NCBI RefSeq assembly: GCF_042678305.1
Contig: NZ_JBHUDT010000006.1
Strand: one strand, 5' to 3'
DNA from: Gelatiniphilus marinus
GTDB lineage: Bacteria > Bacteroidota > Bacteroidia > Flavobacteriales > Flavobacteriaceae
DNA length: 64,000 nt
Part shown: positions 43,892 through 51,858 of the stretch, in pieces
Layout of the letters: each line of letters opens with the position of its first letter
Position numbering within the stretch: position 1 is the stretch's first letter
Program-made: the position numbers and the translations under genes
The notes under the pieces: model-generated
Seen by the model: the letters and a program-made list of their open reading frames with translations, nothing else
Told to the model about the DNA's origin: nothing
The model's database searches: none

Positions 43892-43923
43892 AAACGCTTT
43901 CAGAAATTATCCTAAAAGCGTTT
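43892..43923 (-). terminator. hairpin terminator between holB and the OmpH-like gene
   Basis: AAACGCTTT (43892-43900) and AAAGCGTTT (43915-43923) pair perfectly. On the minus strand the stem is followed by TTTTTTG, so it mainly serves the OmpH-like gene, and it may stop holB as well. Confidence 0.75.
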
Positions 43924-43951
43924 AACTATTTGTTTATTAGTGTTTTATGGC

Positions 43952-44494
43952 TTATTCTTTTTTGTCGGTTTCTTTAGCCGCTTCTTTATCGGTGCCGTTT
44001 AAAGCTTCTAAAATGGTTTGTGTTAAATCGTTATCGTCGGTGCTGTACATAACGGTTGATGCGGCATCTGTAGTTCCTAAAATGTAGGTATATCCGTTTT
44101 TCTTGCCGTAATCTTTTACAAAATCTTTTACTTTAACAATTACAGAATCTATTTCGGTTTGAAAAGATTGGCTTAACAATTGTTGCTCAAATTGCATTTG
44201 CTGTTGTAATTGTTGTTGCTTTTGCTGCAAACCGCTCATTAATTCATGTTGTTTTTTTTGAGATGCCCGTTGCGCTTTCTTTTGGGTTTCTTGTACTTCT
44301 AACTGAAATGCCTTACCTATACTATCGGCTCTTTTCTTAAAAGCTTCTTCTTGAATTTGGAATTTTGCTTCAAGATCTATTTTCTCCTGGAAATCGTTTA
44401 TAAGCGTTCCGTTATTTACATATCCTATTTTTGCTTGTTTTTCACAAGAGGATAAAACAATCATTGCCAATACTACGTAAACTATATTTTTCAT
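43952..44494 (-). CDS. OmpH/Skp-family lipoprotein
   Basis: A 180-residue periplasmic chaperone-like protein of the OmpH/Skp family. The signal ends in the lipobox VLSSC (C17). IGYVNNGTLINDFQEKIDLEAKF is the conserved N-terminal strand. The middle is a long coiled coil rich in Q and K (residues about 40-125). A C-terminal strand with YTYILGTTDAASTVMYSTDDNDLTQ resembles the Skp tip closure. The lipid anchor is unusual compared with E. coli Skp but frequent in Bacteroidota. It probably helps outer-membrane protein folding. It stands alone, ending at a hairpin. Confidence 0.87.
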   Translation of the reverse strand: MKNIVYVVLAMIVLSSCEKQAKIGYVNNGTLINDFQEKIDLEAKFQIQEEAFKKRADSIGKAFQLEVQETQKKAQRASQKKQHELMSGLQQKQQQLQQQMQFEQQLLSQSFQTEIDSVIVKVKDFVKDYGKKNGYTYILGTTDAASTVMYSTDDNDLTQTILEALNGTDKEAAKETDKKE

Positions 44495-44817
44495 CTGTTT
44501 TTTTGTTTAATGTTTTTTTGTTTGATGTTACATTCATATAATCATTTCAAGTGCATGGAAAATTAAATTAAGAATGTTTTATCTGTTTGGTTATTCTGTT
44601 TTTAGGTTTCGCACAAATGTAATAAAGTATGTGATAATTTAAAGCGGAATTATTTTGAATTTAACTTATAACAAAATATTATTGATAATTTTTTTGAAAT
44701 AATTTTTATCTATTAAAAACAAAAGCGTATTAAGCGAATTAAGGCGCTTTTATAAATTAGCCTATCATAGAGTTGTTTGGTTAACTAAAAGCTTAAATGC
44801 AATAGCGAAAACAAATT
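44495..44817. other. AT-rich gap, no gene seen
   Basis: About 320 bp between two minus-strand genes, extremely AT-rich. It should hold the OmpH-like gene's promoter. I found no coding frame with protein-like composition, no convincing hairpin and no repeat shared with the rest of the window. Confidence 0.4.
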
Positions 44818-45666
44818 TTAATTGTTTTTTATGATATAAATTAATGAAGATGCTTCTTTTGTACCAAGAGATTTTAAATTTGAAAGCAAACCTATCCAAA
44901 AGCCATTAATAAAATTCATTTTTCCGGATTTGTATTTTTCTGAAAGCAGACTTACATAAAACGCATCAAACCACATGGGTTTAATTTTAACAACTTTGAA
45001 GGCTTGCTTTAAAACTAATTTTGAAACAGATGCTTTGTTAAAATGCCAAAGATGCCTGGGCACATCGTAAGCGGCCCAAAATTGTTTGTAATGTGTGGCA
45101 TCGTAACTTTTATAATTGGGTACAGCAATAATTAAATTGCCATTTGGTTTTAATAATTTTTTTAATATCGAAATCTGTTCTTCTAAATTTGGAAGGTGTT
45201 CTAAAACGTGCCAAAGTGTAATAACATCAAAGCTGTTTGGTTGAAACTTTAAAAGTTGATCTGTTTTAAAAACAGCGTTATTGTTTTTTTTATTGGCAAT
45301 ATCTCGGGCCTGTTCGTTAGGTTCAATTCCAAAAATCTTCCAATTGTTTTGCTTTGCGGTTTGTAAAAAATCGCCAGTTCCGCATCCAACATCTAAAAGG
45401 TTTTTTTCTTTTGAAGCGAACGAGTTAATTAATTTTAATTTCTTTTTAAGTGAAAATTGCCGAACTAAATGGTATGCTTTTTCAAATAGGTTGCGTTGCG
45501 AATCTGTATGCGAAATATAATCTTCACTTTTGTAATAATCGGGTAATTTACCTAAAGATGGTTGTGGTGAAGTTTCTAAGAATCCGTATTCTGAATTTTG
45601 TATTAATTCGAATTCCTCTCCTGAAACAGAATGATCTTTTACTTTTAAATAGGTAGTTTTTGCCAC
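44818..45666 (-). CDS. class I SAM-dependent methyltransferase
   Basis: A 282-residue methyltransferase. The AdoMet-binding motif I is NLLDVGCGTGDFLQTA, followed by acidic motif II at the end of strand 2 (KIFGIEPNEQARD). The post-motif VITLWHVLEHLPNLEEQISILKKLLKPNG is typical of methyltransferase group 12/23 (UbiE/COQ5-like or cell-surface types). The N-terminal extension with EYGFLETSPQPSLGKLPDYYKSEDYISHT is common in Bacteroidota homologues near polysaccharide or peptidoglycan genes. The substrate is not known. It starts next to mnmG's downstream side, about 180 bp from its stop. Confidence 0.85.
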   Translation of the reverse strand: MAKTTYLKVKDHSVSGEEFELIQNSEYGFLETSPQPSLGKLPDYYKSEDYISHTDSQRNLFEKAYHLVRQFSLKKKLKLINSFASKEKNLLDVGCGTGDFLQTAKQNNWKIFGIEPNEQARDIANKKNNNAVFKTDQLLKFQPNSFDVITLWHVLEHLPNLEEQISILKKLLKPNGNLIIAVPNYKSYDATHYKQFWAAYDVPRHLWHFNKASVSKLVLKQAFKVVKIKPMWFDAFYVSLLSEKYKSGKMNFINGFWIGLLSNLKSLGTKEASSLIYIIKNN

Positions 45667-45778
45667 TAATTCACGAATGTTTTAGCAAGTTGTTTTCTAA
45701 AAATAAATCGCACAATAACGATTTTGTTTTGTTTTCAAAAGCGTATTCCTGCCTCCGCAGGAATGACAAAAAAACGAA

Positions 45779-45794
45779 TGTTCCACGTGGAACG
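45779..45794 (+). promoter_or_regulatory. parS-like centromere site, downstream of mnmG
   Basis: TGTTCCACGTGGAACG contains the 14-bp palindrome GTTCCACGTGGAAC and matches the chromosomal ParB-binding consensus TGTTNCACGTGNAACA at all but the last base. The same 16-mer occurs in reverse at 47790. No ParA or ParB gene is in the window. Confidence 0.75.
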
Positions 45795-45844
45795 TTTCTA
45801 TTTTTTATAAATACAATAAATAGGCTTTTTAATTTAATATGAGC

Positions 45845-47716
45845 CTAACGCCCCATGTAAACCAATAGAACCGAAATATCATTTGGTGACACACCGCTAA
45901 TTCTAGAGGCTTGCGACACCGTTGTGGGCTGTATTTTTTTAAGCTTTTCGCGCGCTTCGAAACTCATGGATTTAATTTGCGAATAATCGAAATTTTCAGG
46001 GATTTTTACATATTCCAACCTGCTCAATTTGTCGGCATTATTTTTTTCTTTAGCAATATATCCTGAATATTTTACCTGTATTTCTGTTTGCTCAATCACT
46101 TCTCTGTCCAAATTGTTTTCTTTAATATAAGCCTCGACACTTTCAATTTTTCTAACATCATCCATATCAATATTAGGGCGGGCAAACACTTTAAAAAGTT
46201 TTCCTGATTGTTTAACAGGTGACGATTTTTTTGATTCCAATATCGGATTTATTTCCTCTGGCTTGACGCTTTGTGTTTCAAAAAAGCTAACAAATTTTTC
46301 TGCCGCTTCATGTTTTTGCTCCATGCGCTTTAGGCGTTTTTCAGAAGCTAAGCCTAGGCGAAAACCTTTAGGTGTTAATCTTTTATCTGCATTATCTTGA
46401 CGCAACAAGGTTCTGTATTCGGCCCTCGATGTAAACATACGATACGGTTCTTCGGTACCTTTTGTTATCAAATCGTCTATTAAAACACCAATGTAGGCTT
46501 CATCTCTTTTTAGGGTAAAAGGATCTTTTTCCTTAACTTTTAAGCTGGCATTTATACCCGCCATCAATCCTTGTGAGGCCGCTTCTTCATACCCGGTTGT
46601 ACCGTTAATCTGTCCTGCAAAATACAAGCCCTGTACAAGCTTAGTTTCTAAAGTATGTTTTAATTGTGTGGGTGGAAAATAATCGTATTCTATAGCATAA
46701 CCTGGTCTGAAAAACTTAACATTTTCAAAACCGACAACAGAGCGTAATGCTTTAAATTGCACGTCTTCTGGCAGCGAAGTTGAGAAGCCATTCACATATA
46801 CCTCACAGGTATTCCAACCTTCTGGCTCAATAAATAATTGATGCCTGTCTTTATCTGCAAAACGATTGATTTTATCTTCGATAGACGGACAATAACGCGG
46901 CCCCAAGCTTTTTATTCTACCATTAAACATGGGCGATCTATCAAAACCTTCACGAAGCATATCATGTACCAACTCACTTGTATAAGTCATGTGGCAAGAG
47001 CGCTGTTTTTCCAAGGGTTTTGTAATGTCTAAATACGAAAATTTTTCTGGATTGACGTCCCCGGGCTGTTCTGTCATTTTAGAAAAATCTAAAGAACGAC
47101 CATCCACTCTTGGTGGTGTACCGGTTTTCATTCTGCCAGATTCAAAACCTAAATCAACCAATTGTTCCGTGATTCCGGTTGCGGCTTTCTCGCCTGCTCT
47201 TCCTCCTCCAAAATTCTTGTCGCCAATATGAATTAATCCGTTTAAAAAAGTACCGTTTGTAAGCACAACGGTTTTGCCTTTTATCTCTAATCCAAGCGAC
47301 GTTTTTATTCCAACAATTTTATGATTCTTAACCAACAAGCCAGAAACCATTTCTTGATAAAAATCAAGATTTGGTGTGCCTTCTAAAAGTAATCTCCAAT
47401 CTTCGGCAAAACGCATTCTATCGCTCTGCACTCTAGGGCTCCACATAGCAGGCCCTTTGGACTTGTTAAGCATTTTAAACTGAATGGCCGAAGTATCGGA
47501 AACGATACCGCTATAGCCCCCAAGCGCATCAATCTCACGAACAATTTGGCCTTTTGCAATACCGCCCATAGCAGGGTTGCAAGACATTTGCGCAATGTTT
47601 TGTAAGTTCATGGTAACAAGCAGTGTTTTGCTTCCCATATTGGCGGCGGCGGCGGCGGCTTCACTCCCTGCGTGGCCAGCACCAACTACTATAACATCAT
47701 AAAGGTCGTTAAACAT
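45845..47716 (-). CDS. mnmG: tRNA uridine-5-carboxymethylaminomethyl(34) synthesis enzyme MnmG (GidA)
   Basis: A 623-residue FAD enzyme that, with MnmE, adds cmnm5 to U34 of several tRNAs. The FAD motif DVIVVGAGHAGSEAAAAAANMG is at the N-terminus. NPAMGGIAKGQIVREIDALGG, RAGEKAATGITEQL and the C-terminal SRISGVSPNDISVLLVYMG are the conserved MnmG landmarks. The start is set at MFNDLYDVIV (47716); the longer in-frame ATG adds ten residues with no conservation. A six-alanine run in the FAD helix gives a GC-rich patch and is natural. It is flanked on both sides by parS-like sites. MnmG is classically an origin-proximal gene. Confidence 0.96.
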   Translation of the reverse strand: MFNDLYDVIVVGAGHAGSEAAAAAANMGSKTLLVTMNLQNIAQMSCNPAMGGIAKGQIVREIDALGGYSGIVSDTSAIQFKMLNKSKGPAMWSPRVQSDRMRFAEDWRLLLEGTPNLDFYQEMVSGLLVKNHKIVGIKTSLGLEIKGKTVVLTNGTFLNGLIHIGDKNFGGGRAGEKAATGITEQLVDLGFESGRMKTGTPPRVDGRSLDFSKMTEQPGDVNPEKFSYLDITKPLEKQRSCHMTYTSELVHDMLREGFDRSPMFNGRIKSLGPRYCPSIEDKINRFADKDRHQLFIEPEGWNTCEVYVNGFSTSLPEDVQFKALRSVVGFENVKFFRPGYAIEYDYFPPTQLKHTLETKLVQGLYFAGQINGTTGYEEAASQGLMAGINASLKVKEKDPFTLKRDEAYIGVLIDDLITKGTEEPYRMFTSRAEYRTLLRQDNADKRLTPKGFRLGLASEKRLKRMEQKHEAAEKFVSFFETQSVKPEEINPILESKKSSPVKQSGKLFKVFARPNIDMDDVRKIESVEAYIKENNLDREVIEQTEIQVKYSGYIAKEKNNADKLSRLEYVKIPENFDYSQIKSMSFEAREKLKKIQPTTVSQASRISGVSPNDISVLLVYMGR

Positions 47717-47789
47717 CCTATTGTTTTTTTGCTTTGAATGATACACATTTCAGCAAGCTCAATGTGTTATTTGTTTTGTAAATTTAAAA

Positions 47790-47805
47790 CGTTCCACGTG
47801 GAACA
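47790..47805 (-). promoter_or_regulatory. parS-like centromere site, upstream of mnmG
   Basis: CGTTCCACGTGGAACA is the exact reverse complement of the site at 45779-45794. Read on the minus strand the identity extends to TGTTCCACGTGGAACGTTT (19 bases). The pair is about 2 kb apart and brackets mnmG. Confidence 0.75.
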
Positions 47806-47849
47806 CCTTAATAATTTTGGTTTGCAAATATACGCTGAATTCTTAAATA

Positions 47850-48260
47850 TTAAACCATTTGCATTAAGTAGTGGTTTTCTTTGTTGCGCATTTCATTGGC
47901 GTCCTCATCGGTTTTATCTTTGTAGCCACAGTAATGTAAAATACCGTGGATTATTACGCGATGTAATTCTTCTTCAAAAGGAGTATTAAAATCTTTAGCA
48001 TTATCAGCTACCCGTTCAACGGAAATAAAAATATCGCCTTGTATAATTTTTCCGACTGAATAATCAAAGCTAATTATATCGGTTAAAGTATCGTGATTGA
48101 GGAATTCTACGTTAAGTTTATGAAGATAGGCATCATCGCAAAACACATAATTTATATCATCTTCTTTAAACCCTTCTGCGGAAATGGTTTGTGAAATCCA
48201 TGAGGAAACGGCCTCTTCGTTTTCCAATAAAAAATCGGTTTCGTAATTAAAACTAATCAT
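47850..48260 (-). CDS. ybeY: endoribonuclease YbeY (rRNA maturation)
   Basis: A 136-residue single-strand endoribonuclease acting in 16S rRNA 3' maturation and ribosome quality control. The metal-binding motif reads HRVIIHGILHYCGYKDKTDED: the first two histidines are present, but the third ligand of the usual HGxLHLxGYDH is replaced, as is common in Bacteroidota. VFCDDAYLHKLNVEFLNHDTLTDIISFDY is the family's beta-strand and substrate region. The start overlaps the stop of the DUF4175 gene by eight bases, so the two are translationally coupled. Confidence 0.92.
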   Translation of the reverse strand: MISFNYETDFLLENEEAVSSWISQTISAEGFKEDDINYVFCDDAYLHKLNVEFLNHDTLTDIISFDYSVGKIIQGDIFISVERVADNAKDFNTPFEEELHRVIIHGILHYCGYKDKTDEDANEMRNKENHYLMQMV

Positions 48261-51200
48261 TTGTTTTTTTAAAGTACTCTTGAACTTTCTTTCTGTAAAT
48301 TTGACGCAAAGGTAAGCTTTGTCTGTTCAATATTTCGGTAGTATTAAAATATTGTTTAGCCGATGGGATTTGATTGTTTGTATTATTGTCGAAATTATTT
48401 TTATTGGTTTCAGATTCTCGTTTATTGTCTTCGCCTTGCTGAAATGTAGCGTTCTCCATTTTTAATAATTGGTGTTTTAGTTCCATCATTTTTTGGAGGG
48501 TTTGATTTGTAAATCCTTTGTTTAATAAATCCAATTCCACTTCTTCCATTTTTTTTAATAAGGCCGCTCCATTTCCTTTATTACCTTTTCCTTCTTTTGC
48601 TAAACGCTCCTCTAAAGCTTTTCGTAATTGTTGTTGTTGCTGATAAATTTCATATAACTTGCCATTTAAATCTTCGTTTTCTCCTTGGCCTTCTCCACCG
48701 TTTTGATTGCCTTCATTTCCTTTTCCTTTATTGTTCCCGTCTTTCCCGTCTTTTCCTTTTTCTCCTTTTTTATCACCTTCGCCTTCTTTATCGCCCTTAC
48801 CTTTTTCGGGTTTTTGCCCCTCTCCTTTTTTCATGCCCTCTTCCATCATTTTGTTGAGTTCTTCTTGGCTCATAATAATATCAGGCAATTGCATATCGCC
48901 CTGCCCGCCTTTGCCGGGAGACATGCTCATATTCTCTTGCATGTTATCTAAAACATCACTCAAAAAATCAGCCAAATTATTAGCTGCTGTAATAGTAAAT
49001 TGTTGATTTGAAACCCCTTGGTATAATTGGTTTTCGGCCAAAAGACTAAGTGATTTGTCGATGTTATAAAACACCTCGGTAATTTCTTTATTTACGGTTT
49101 CTGATAGTTTTGGTTGGCGTAATGATAACGCGAATAAACTATCATCAACATGCTCAAAATGTTCTTTTAAGTGGTGTTGCTTTATTAAAAAGGACGCATA
49201 ATTATTATGGTTTATTTCTATGCTCTTAAATTGATTCATTAACGCTTCTTGATCAAAAGAAAAAAGGACTAAATTGTCGAGAATTTGCCGCAACGTTTCA
49301 ACATCTTCTTGCATTTGGTTAGATTCTCCACCACTCATCATCGAGCTTTGCATTTTTTGGCTCATTTTCTTCATTTTTTGAGCGGCTTTCTTTTGGCTTT
49401 TTTGTGCGCTATTTTTGTTTTTTGGTGTTTTTTGATTCTCGTTTTTTTCTAATTCTTCAGTTGCTTTTTGCTGTTCATCATCCACTTCTTTTTCATCTAA
49501 TTTATCTCGTGGAATAGCAATTGGCTTTTTTAATGCTTTACTATCTTTTTCAAGTTGATCTATTTCTTTTTTAAAATCTTGAAATTCTTTATTTAATTCG
49601 TCTTGTTTTTCTTTGGTGTTTTCTTCATCTTTTTTGTTTGATAATTGGTCTTGCTCTTCAGCTAAATTTTCTAGATCGCTTCTGAGCTTTTCCAATTTCT
49701 TTTCAACATAAAACCGTTTGGTTAATTCTATTAATTGTTGGAGGCTTCTTTTTTTGTTTTTGTTCTGTTTTGCTAATTCTTCTAATTTTTGTGTTAGCTC
49801 TTCTTTATTAATTATTTCCTGGAGCTTTTTTAATTCCTCTAAAAGTTTCTCATCTTTTTTAAGCTGCTCTTCATTTTCATCTAATCGCTTTTTTAAATCT
49901 TCTTTAAAGACATCTTCTTTTATATTTTCCTTTTGAAAATTCTCTAAGTTCTCTTTTAGCTTTTTGTTGAAATTTTTCATCATTTCGTCTTGTTGTTTCT
50001 GACGTTTTAAAAATGATTCTAATTTCTTTTTATCGTTAAAATTTAAACTCGATTTTTCCTTTTGGGTTTTAGATAATTCTTGAAGTTTTTTATCTTGTTC
50101 CTCAAACTTTTCTAAAGATTTGTTTAAGTCTTTTATCGTTTCGTTTTGTTCTTTTAATTGTTTTTGCTCCTCTTCTTCATTAGTGCGTTTTCTATAAGTA
50201 AACACATTGCTTTTGGTGCGCTTATATTTGTTAACTACATCATTATCAAATACTTGAAAATATAATTCGTAAGTAATTCCTGCTTCAATGTTCAAATTAT
50301 TTGGAAATGCTGTAATAAACTCATCTATATTTGAATTGGAAATTGGAATGTTATCTATTTGTTTTTTTGATTCATCATTTACAGGGTAATATACCATTTG
50401 CAGTTTGCTAATTCCGTAATCATCGCTTATTTGCCCGTAAAAATAAAGCGTTTGTAAATCTAAGCTGTCCACCTGCATTTTAAGGTTTAGCTCTGGATAT
50501 TCGTCTTTAACCACATCAATTCTAAAAGCCAGATTTTCAAAGTTTTTAAGGTTGGCGTTGCTGGTACTAAGGCTATAATCAAAATGGTTAAAGATGCGTT
50601 TAGATAATTGGTAATTATTCAATTTATCAGAAGAAAAATCTAGCGTGTCTTTGGCATACAAATGTACATTATCGGTCGATTTTGTTTTTAGCTGCCACGT
50701 TACATTTGTGCCTTCTGGAACAATGGCATTTCCCGTGCTTTTTAAAACAGCTTTCTTCTTTTTGGTGTGCTTCGGATAATCTAAAACCATCTCGAAGCTC
50801 AATAAAGAAGGCGTTTCAACAACGTTTAAAGTATAAGTTTTTGATGTTACGCCGTTTGCGTTTAAAGTAAATTCTATATTGGTTTTGGGCTGTGTAAAGA
50901 CATACTCGAACTCGCTAATGCCATTTTTATTTAAAAAATAGGTTTCGCTGTTATAATTTATTTGCGCGCTTTCTGGAGTGAGCTCGCCTGCGGTTGTAAC
51001 CTGTAATTTAAAATCTTTGTTTTCAATGGCATTTAAGTTACTATTAACCACAAAAAACTCAAACGGAGCAGGCGGTTGGTATGCAATTTTGTAATTTGTT
51101 ACACGCTCGTAACTATCGCTAAACCAATTAGATTTTCCTGTTAAAAACGTTATTAAAATGATTAAAACAGGAATGGCGGCATACTTTAAATAGCTAAGGT

Positions 51201-51645
51201 TGTTTTTAAAATTTACAGCTAATTTAAACGGAACAGGCTTTAGTTCTATAGATTTTTGTTCGATACTTGCCAACAACAATTCCGATTGCGAAGGGTTTTG
51301 TTTTAACTGAAGTACATTAAGCAATTTATCGTTAACCTCAGGAAAATGCTGCCCTATAATTTTTGAGGCATCTGCATAATCAATGCCTTTTTTAAGCTTA
51401 AATAATTTAGCCAGCGGCAGCGCCACAAACTTAACAAGTAAAACCACTTCAACAAAAACAAACAACCAAAACAAAATGGTTCGCGCCAAAGGTTTTAACC
51501 ATAAAACATACTCGATAAACAGCGTAAACAAAAAGTAAAGCAAGCCAATGGCAAAAAACAAAATCGTGCCTTTTATTAAATCGTTAATGTAATACCTGGC
51601 AATAAATTGCTCTAATTTGGTTTGTATGGTTTTAAAATTGCTCAT
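48253..51645 (-). CDS. large DUF4175-like membrane protein with long coiled coil
   Basis: A 1130-residue protein. Three N-terminal membrane segments lie near residues 25-75 and 160-180 (two closely spaced helices, then one before KSNWFSDSYERV). A beta-rich extracytoplasmic section follows (about 180-480). Then comes a long highly charged coiled coil (about 490-800: runs of E, K and Q such as KEQNETIKDLNKSLEKFEEQ). A G/K/E low-complexity stretch lies near residues 985-1035, and a helical tail ends the protein. The start is taken at MSNFKTIQTKL; an upstream ATG adds eight residues. DUF4175 proteins have no proven function. It is the first gene of a pair with ybeY, overlapping by eight bases. 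Confidence 0.85.
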   Translation of the reverse strand: MSNFKTIQTKLEQFIARYYINDLIKGTILFFAIGLLYFLFTLFIEYVLWLKPLARTILFWLFVFVEVVLLVKFVALPLAKLFKLKKGIDYADASKIIGQHFPEVNDKLLNVLQLKQNPSQSELLLASIEQKSIELKPVPFKLAVNFKNNLSYLKYAAIPVLIILITFLTGKSNWFSDSYERVTNYKIAYQPPAPFEFFVVNSNLNAIENKDFKLQVTTAGELTPESAQINYNSETYFLNKNGISEFEYVFTQPKTNIEFTLNANGVTSKTYTLNVVETPSLLSFEMVLDYPKHTKKKKAVLKSTGNAIVPEGTNVTWQLKTKSTDNVHLYAKDTLDFSSDKLNNYQLSKRIFNHFDYSLSTSNANLKNFENLAFRIDVVKDEYPELNLKMQVDSLDLQTLYFYGQISDDYGISKLQMVYYPVNDESKKQIDNIPISNSNIDEFITAFPNNLNIEAGITYELYFQVFDNDVVNKYKRTKSNVFTYRKRTNEEEEQKQLKEQNETIKDLNKSLEKFEEQDKKLQELSKTQKEKSSLNFNDKKKLESFLKRQKQQDEMMKNFNKKLKENLENFQKENIKEDVFKEDLKKRLDENEEQLKKDEKLLEELKKLQEIINKEELTQKLEELAKQNKNKKRSLQQLIELTKRFYVEKKLEKLRSDLENLAEEQDQLSNKKDEENTKEKQDELNKEFQDFKKEIDQLEKDSKALKKPIAIPRDKLDEKEVDDEQQKATEELEKNENQKTPKNKNSAQKSQKKAAQKMKKMSQKMQSSMMSGGESNQMQEDVETLRQILDNLVLFSFDQEALMNQFKSIEINHNNYASFLIKQHHLKEHFEHVDDSLFALSLRQPKLSETVNKEITEVFYNIDKSLSLLAENQLYQGVSNQQFTITAANNLADFLSDVLDNMQENMSMSPGKGGQGDMQLPDIIMSQEELNKMMEEGMKKGEGQKPEKGKGDKEGEGDKKGEKGKDGKDGNNKGKGNEGNQNGGEGQGENEDLNGKLYEIYQQQQQLRKALEERLAKEGKGNKGNGAALLKKMEEVELDLLNKGFTNQTLQKMMELKHQLLKMENATFQQGEDNKRESETNKNNFDNNTNNQIPSAKQYFNTTEILNRQSLPLRQIYRKKVQEYFKKTND

Positions 51646-51834
51646 ATTTAAACAGATTTCCGCTTTCATTTCTACATGCTCAATACAACGCGGGGAAATG
51701 AAAAAAAACTGAATTAATAGACTAAACTACAATTTTATTTTTTACGACATTTATAATTAAGTGTTAATTAAGTTTTTGGTTTAATAAAAATAAAAAACTT
51801 CGGCCTTCTAGCTTCGGTCTTCTGTCTTAATACA

Positions 51835-51842
51835 TATCTTTG
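51835..51842 (+). promoter_or_regulatory. -7 promoter element of gltX
   Basis: TATCTTTG matches the Bacteroidota -7 consensus TAnnTTTG exactly and lies 16 bases before the gltX ATG. A TTG at the -33 distance is not seen; the region upstream is a run of TTCGG/TTCTG-like repeats. Confidence 0.5.
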
Positions 51843-51858
51843 CCAAAAATAACAAAAC

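Noticed and set aside
45738..45770. Hairpin TTCCTGC-CTCC-GCAGGAA downstream of mnmG as a terminator
   Set aside because: The stem is good but no T run follows on either strand at the right distance. It looks like a short dispersed palindrome and was not listed as a feature.
47640..47670. Run of GGC triplets as a possible tandem repeat
   Set aside because: It is the codon run for six alanines in the FAD-binding helix of MnmG, where small residues are normal.
47880..47950. YbeY lacking the third metal-binding histidine as a sign of inactivation
   Set aside because: The GYKDK form is, as far as I recall, normal in Bacteroidota YbeY, and the rest of the protein is intact.
48597..49006. Several plus-strand frames of 80-100 codons opposite the DUF4175 gene
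   Set aside because: They are antisense to the lysine/glutamate/glycine-rich low-complexity stretch and give F/S/P-rich nonsense proteins.
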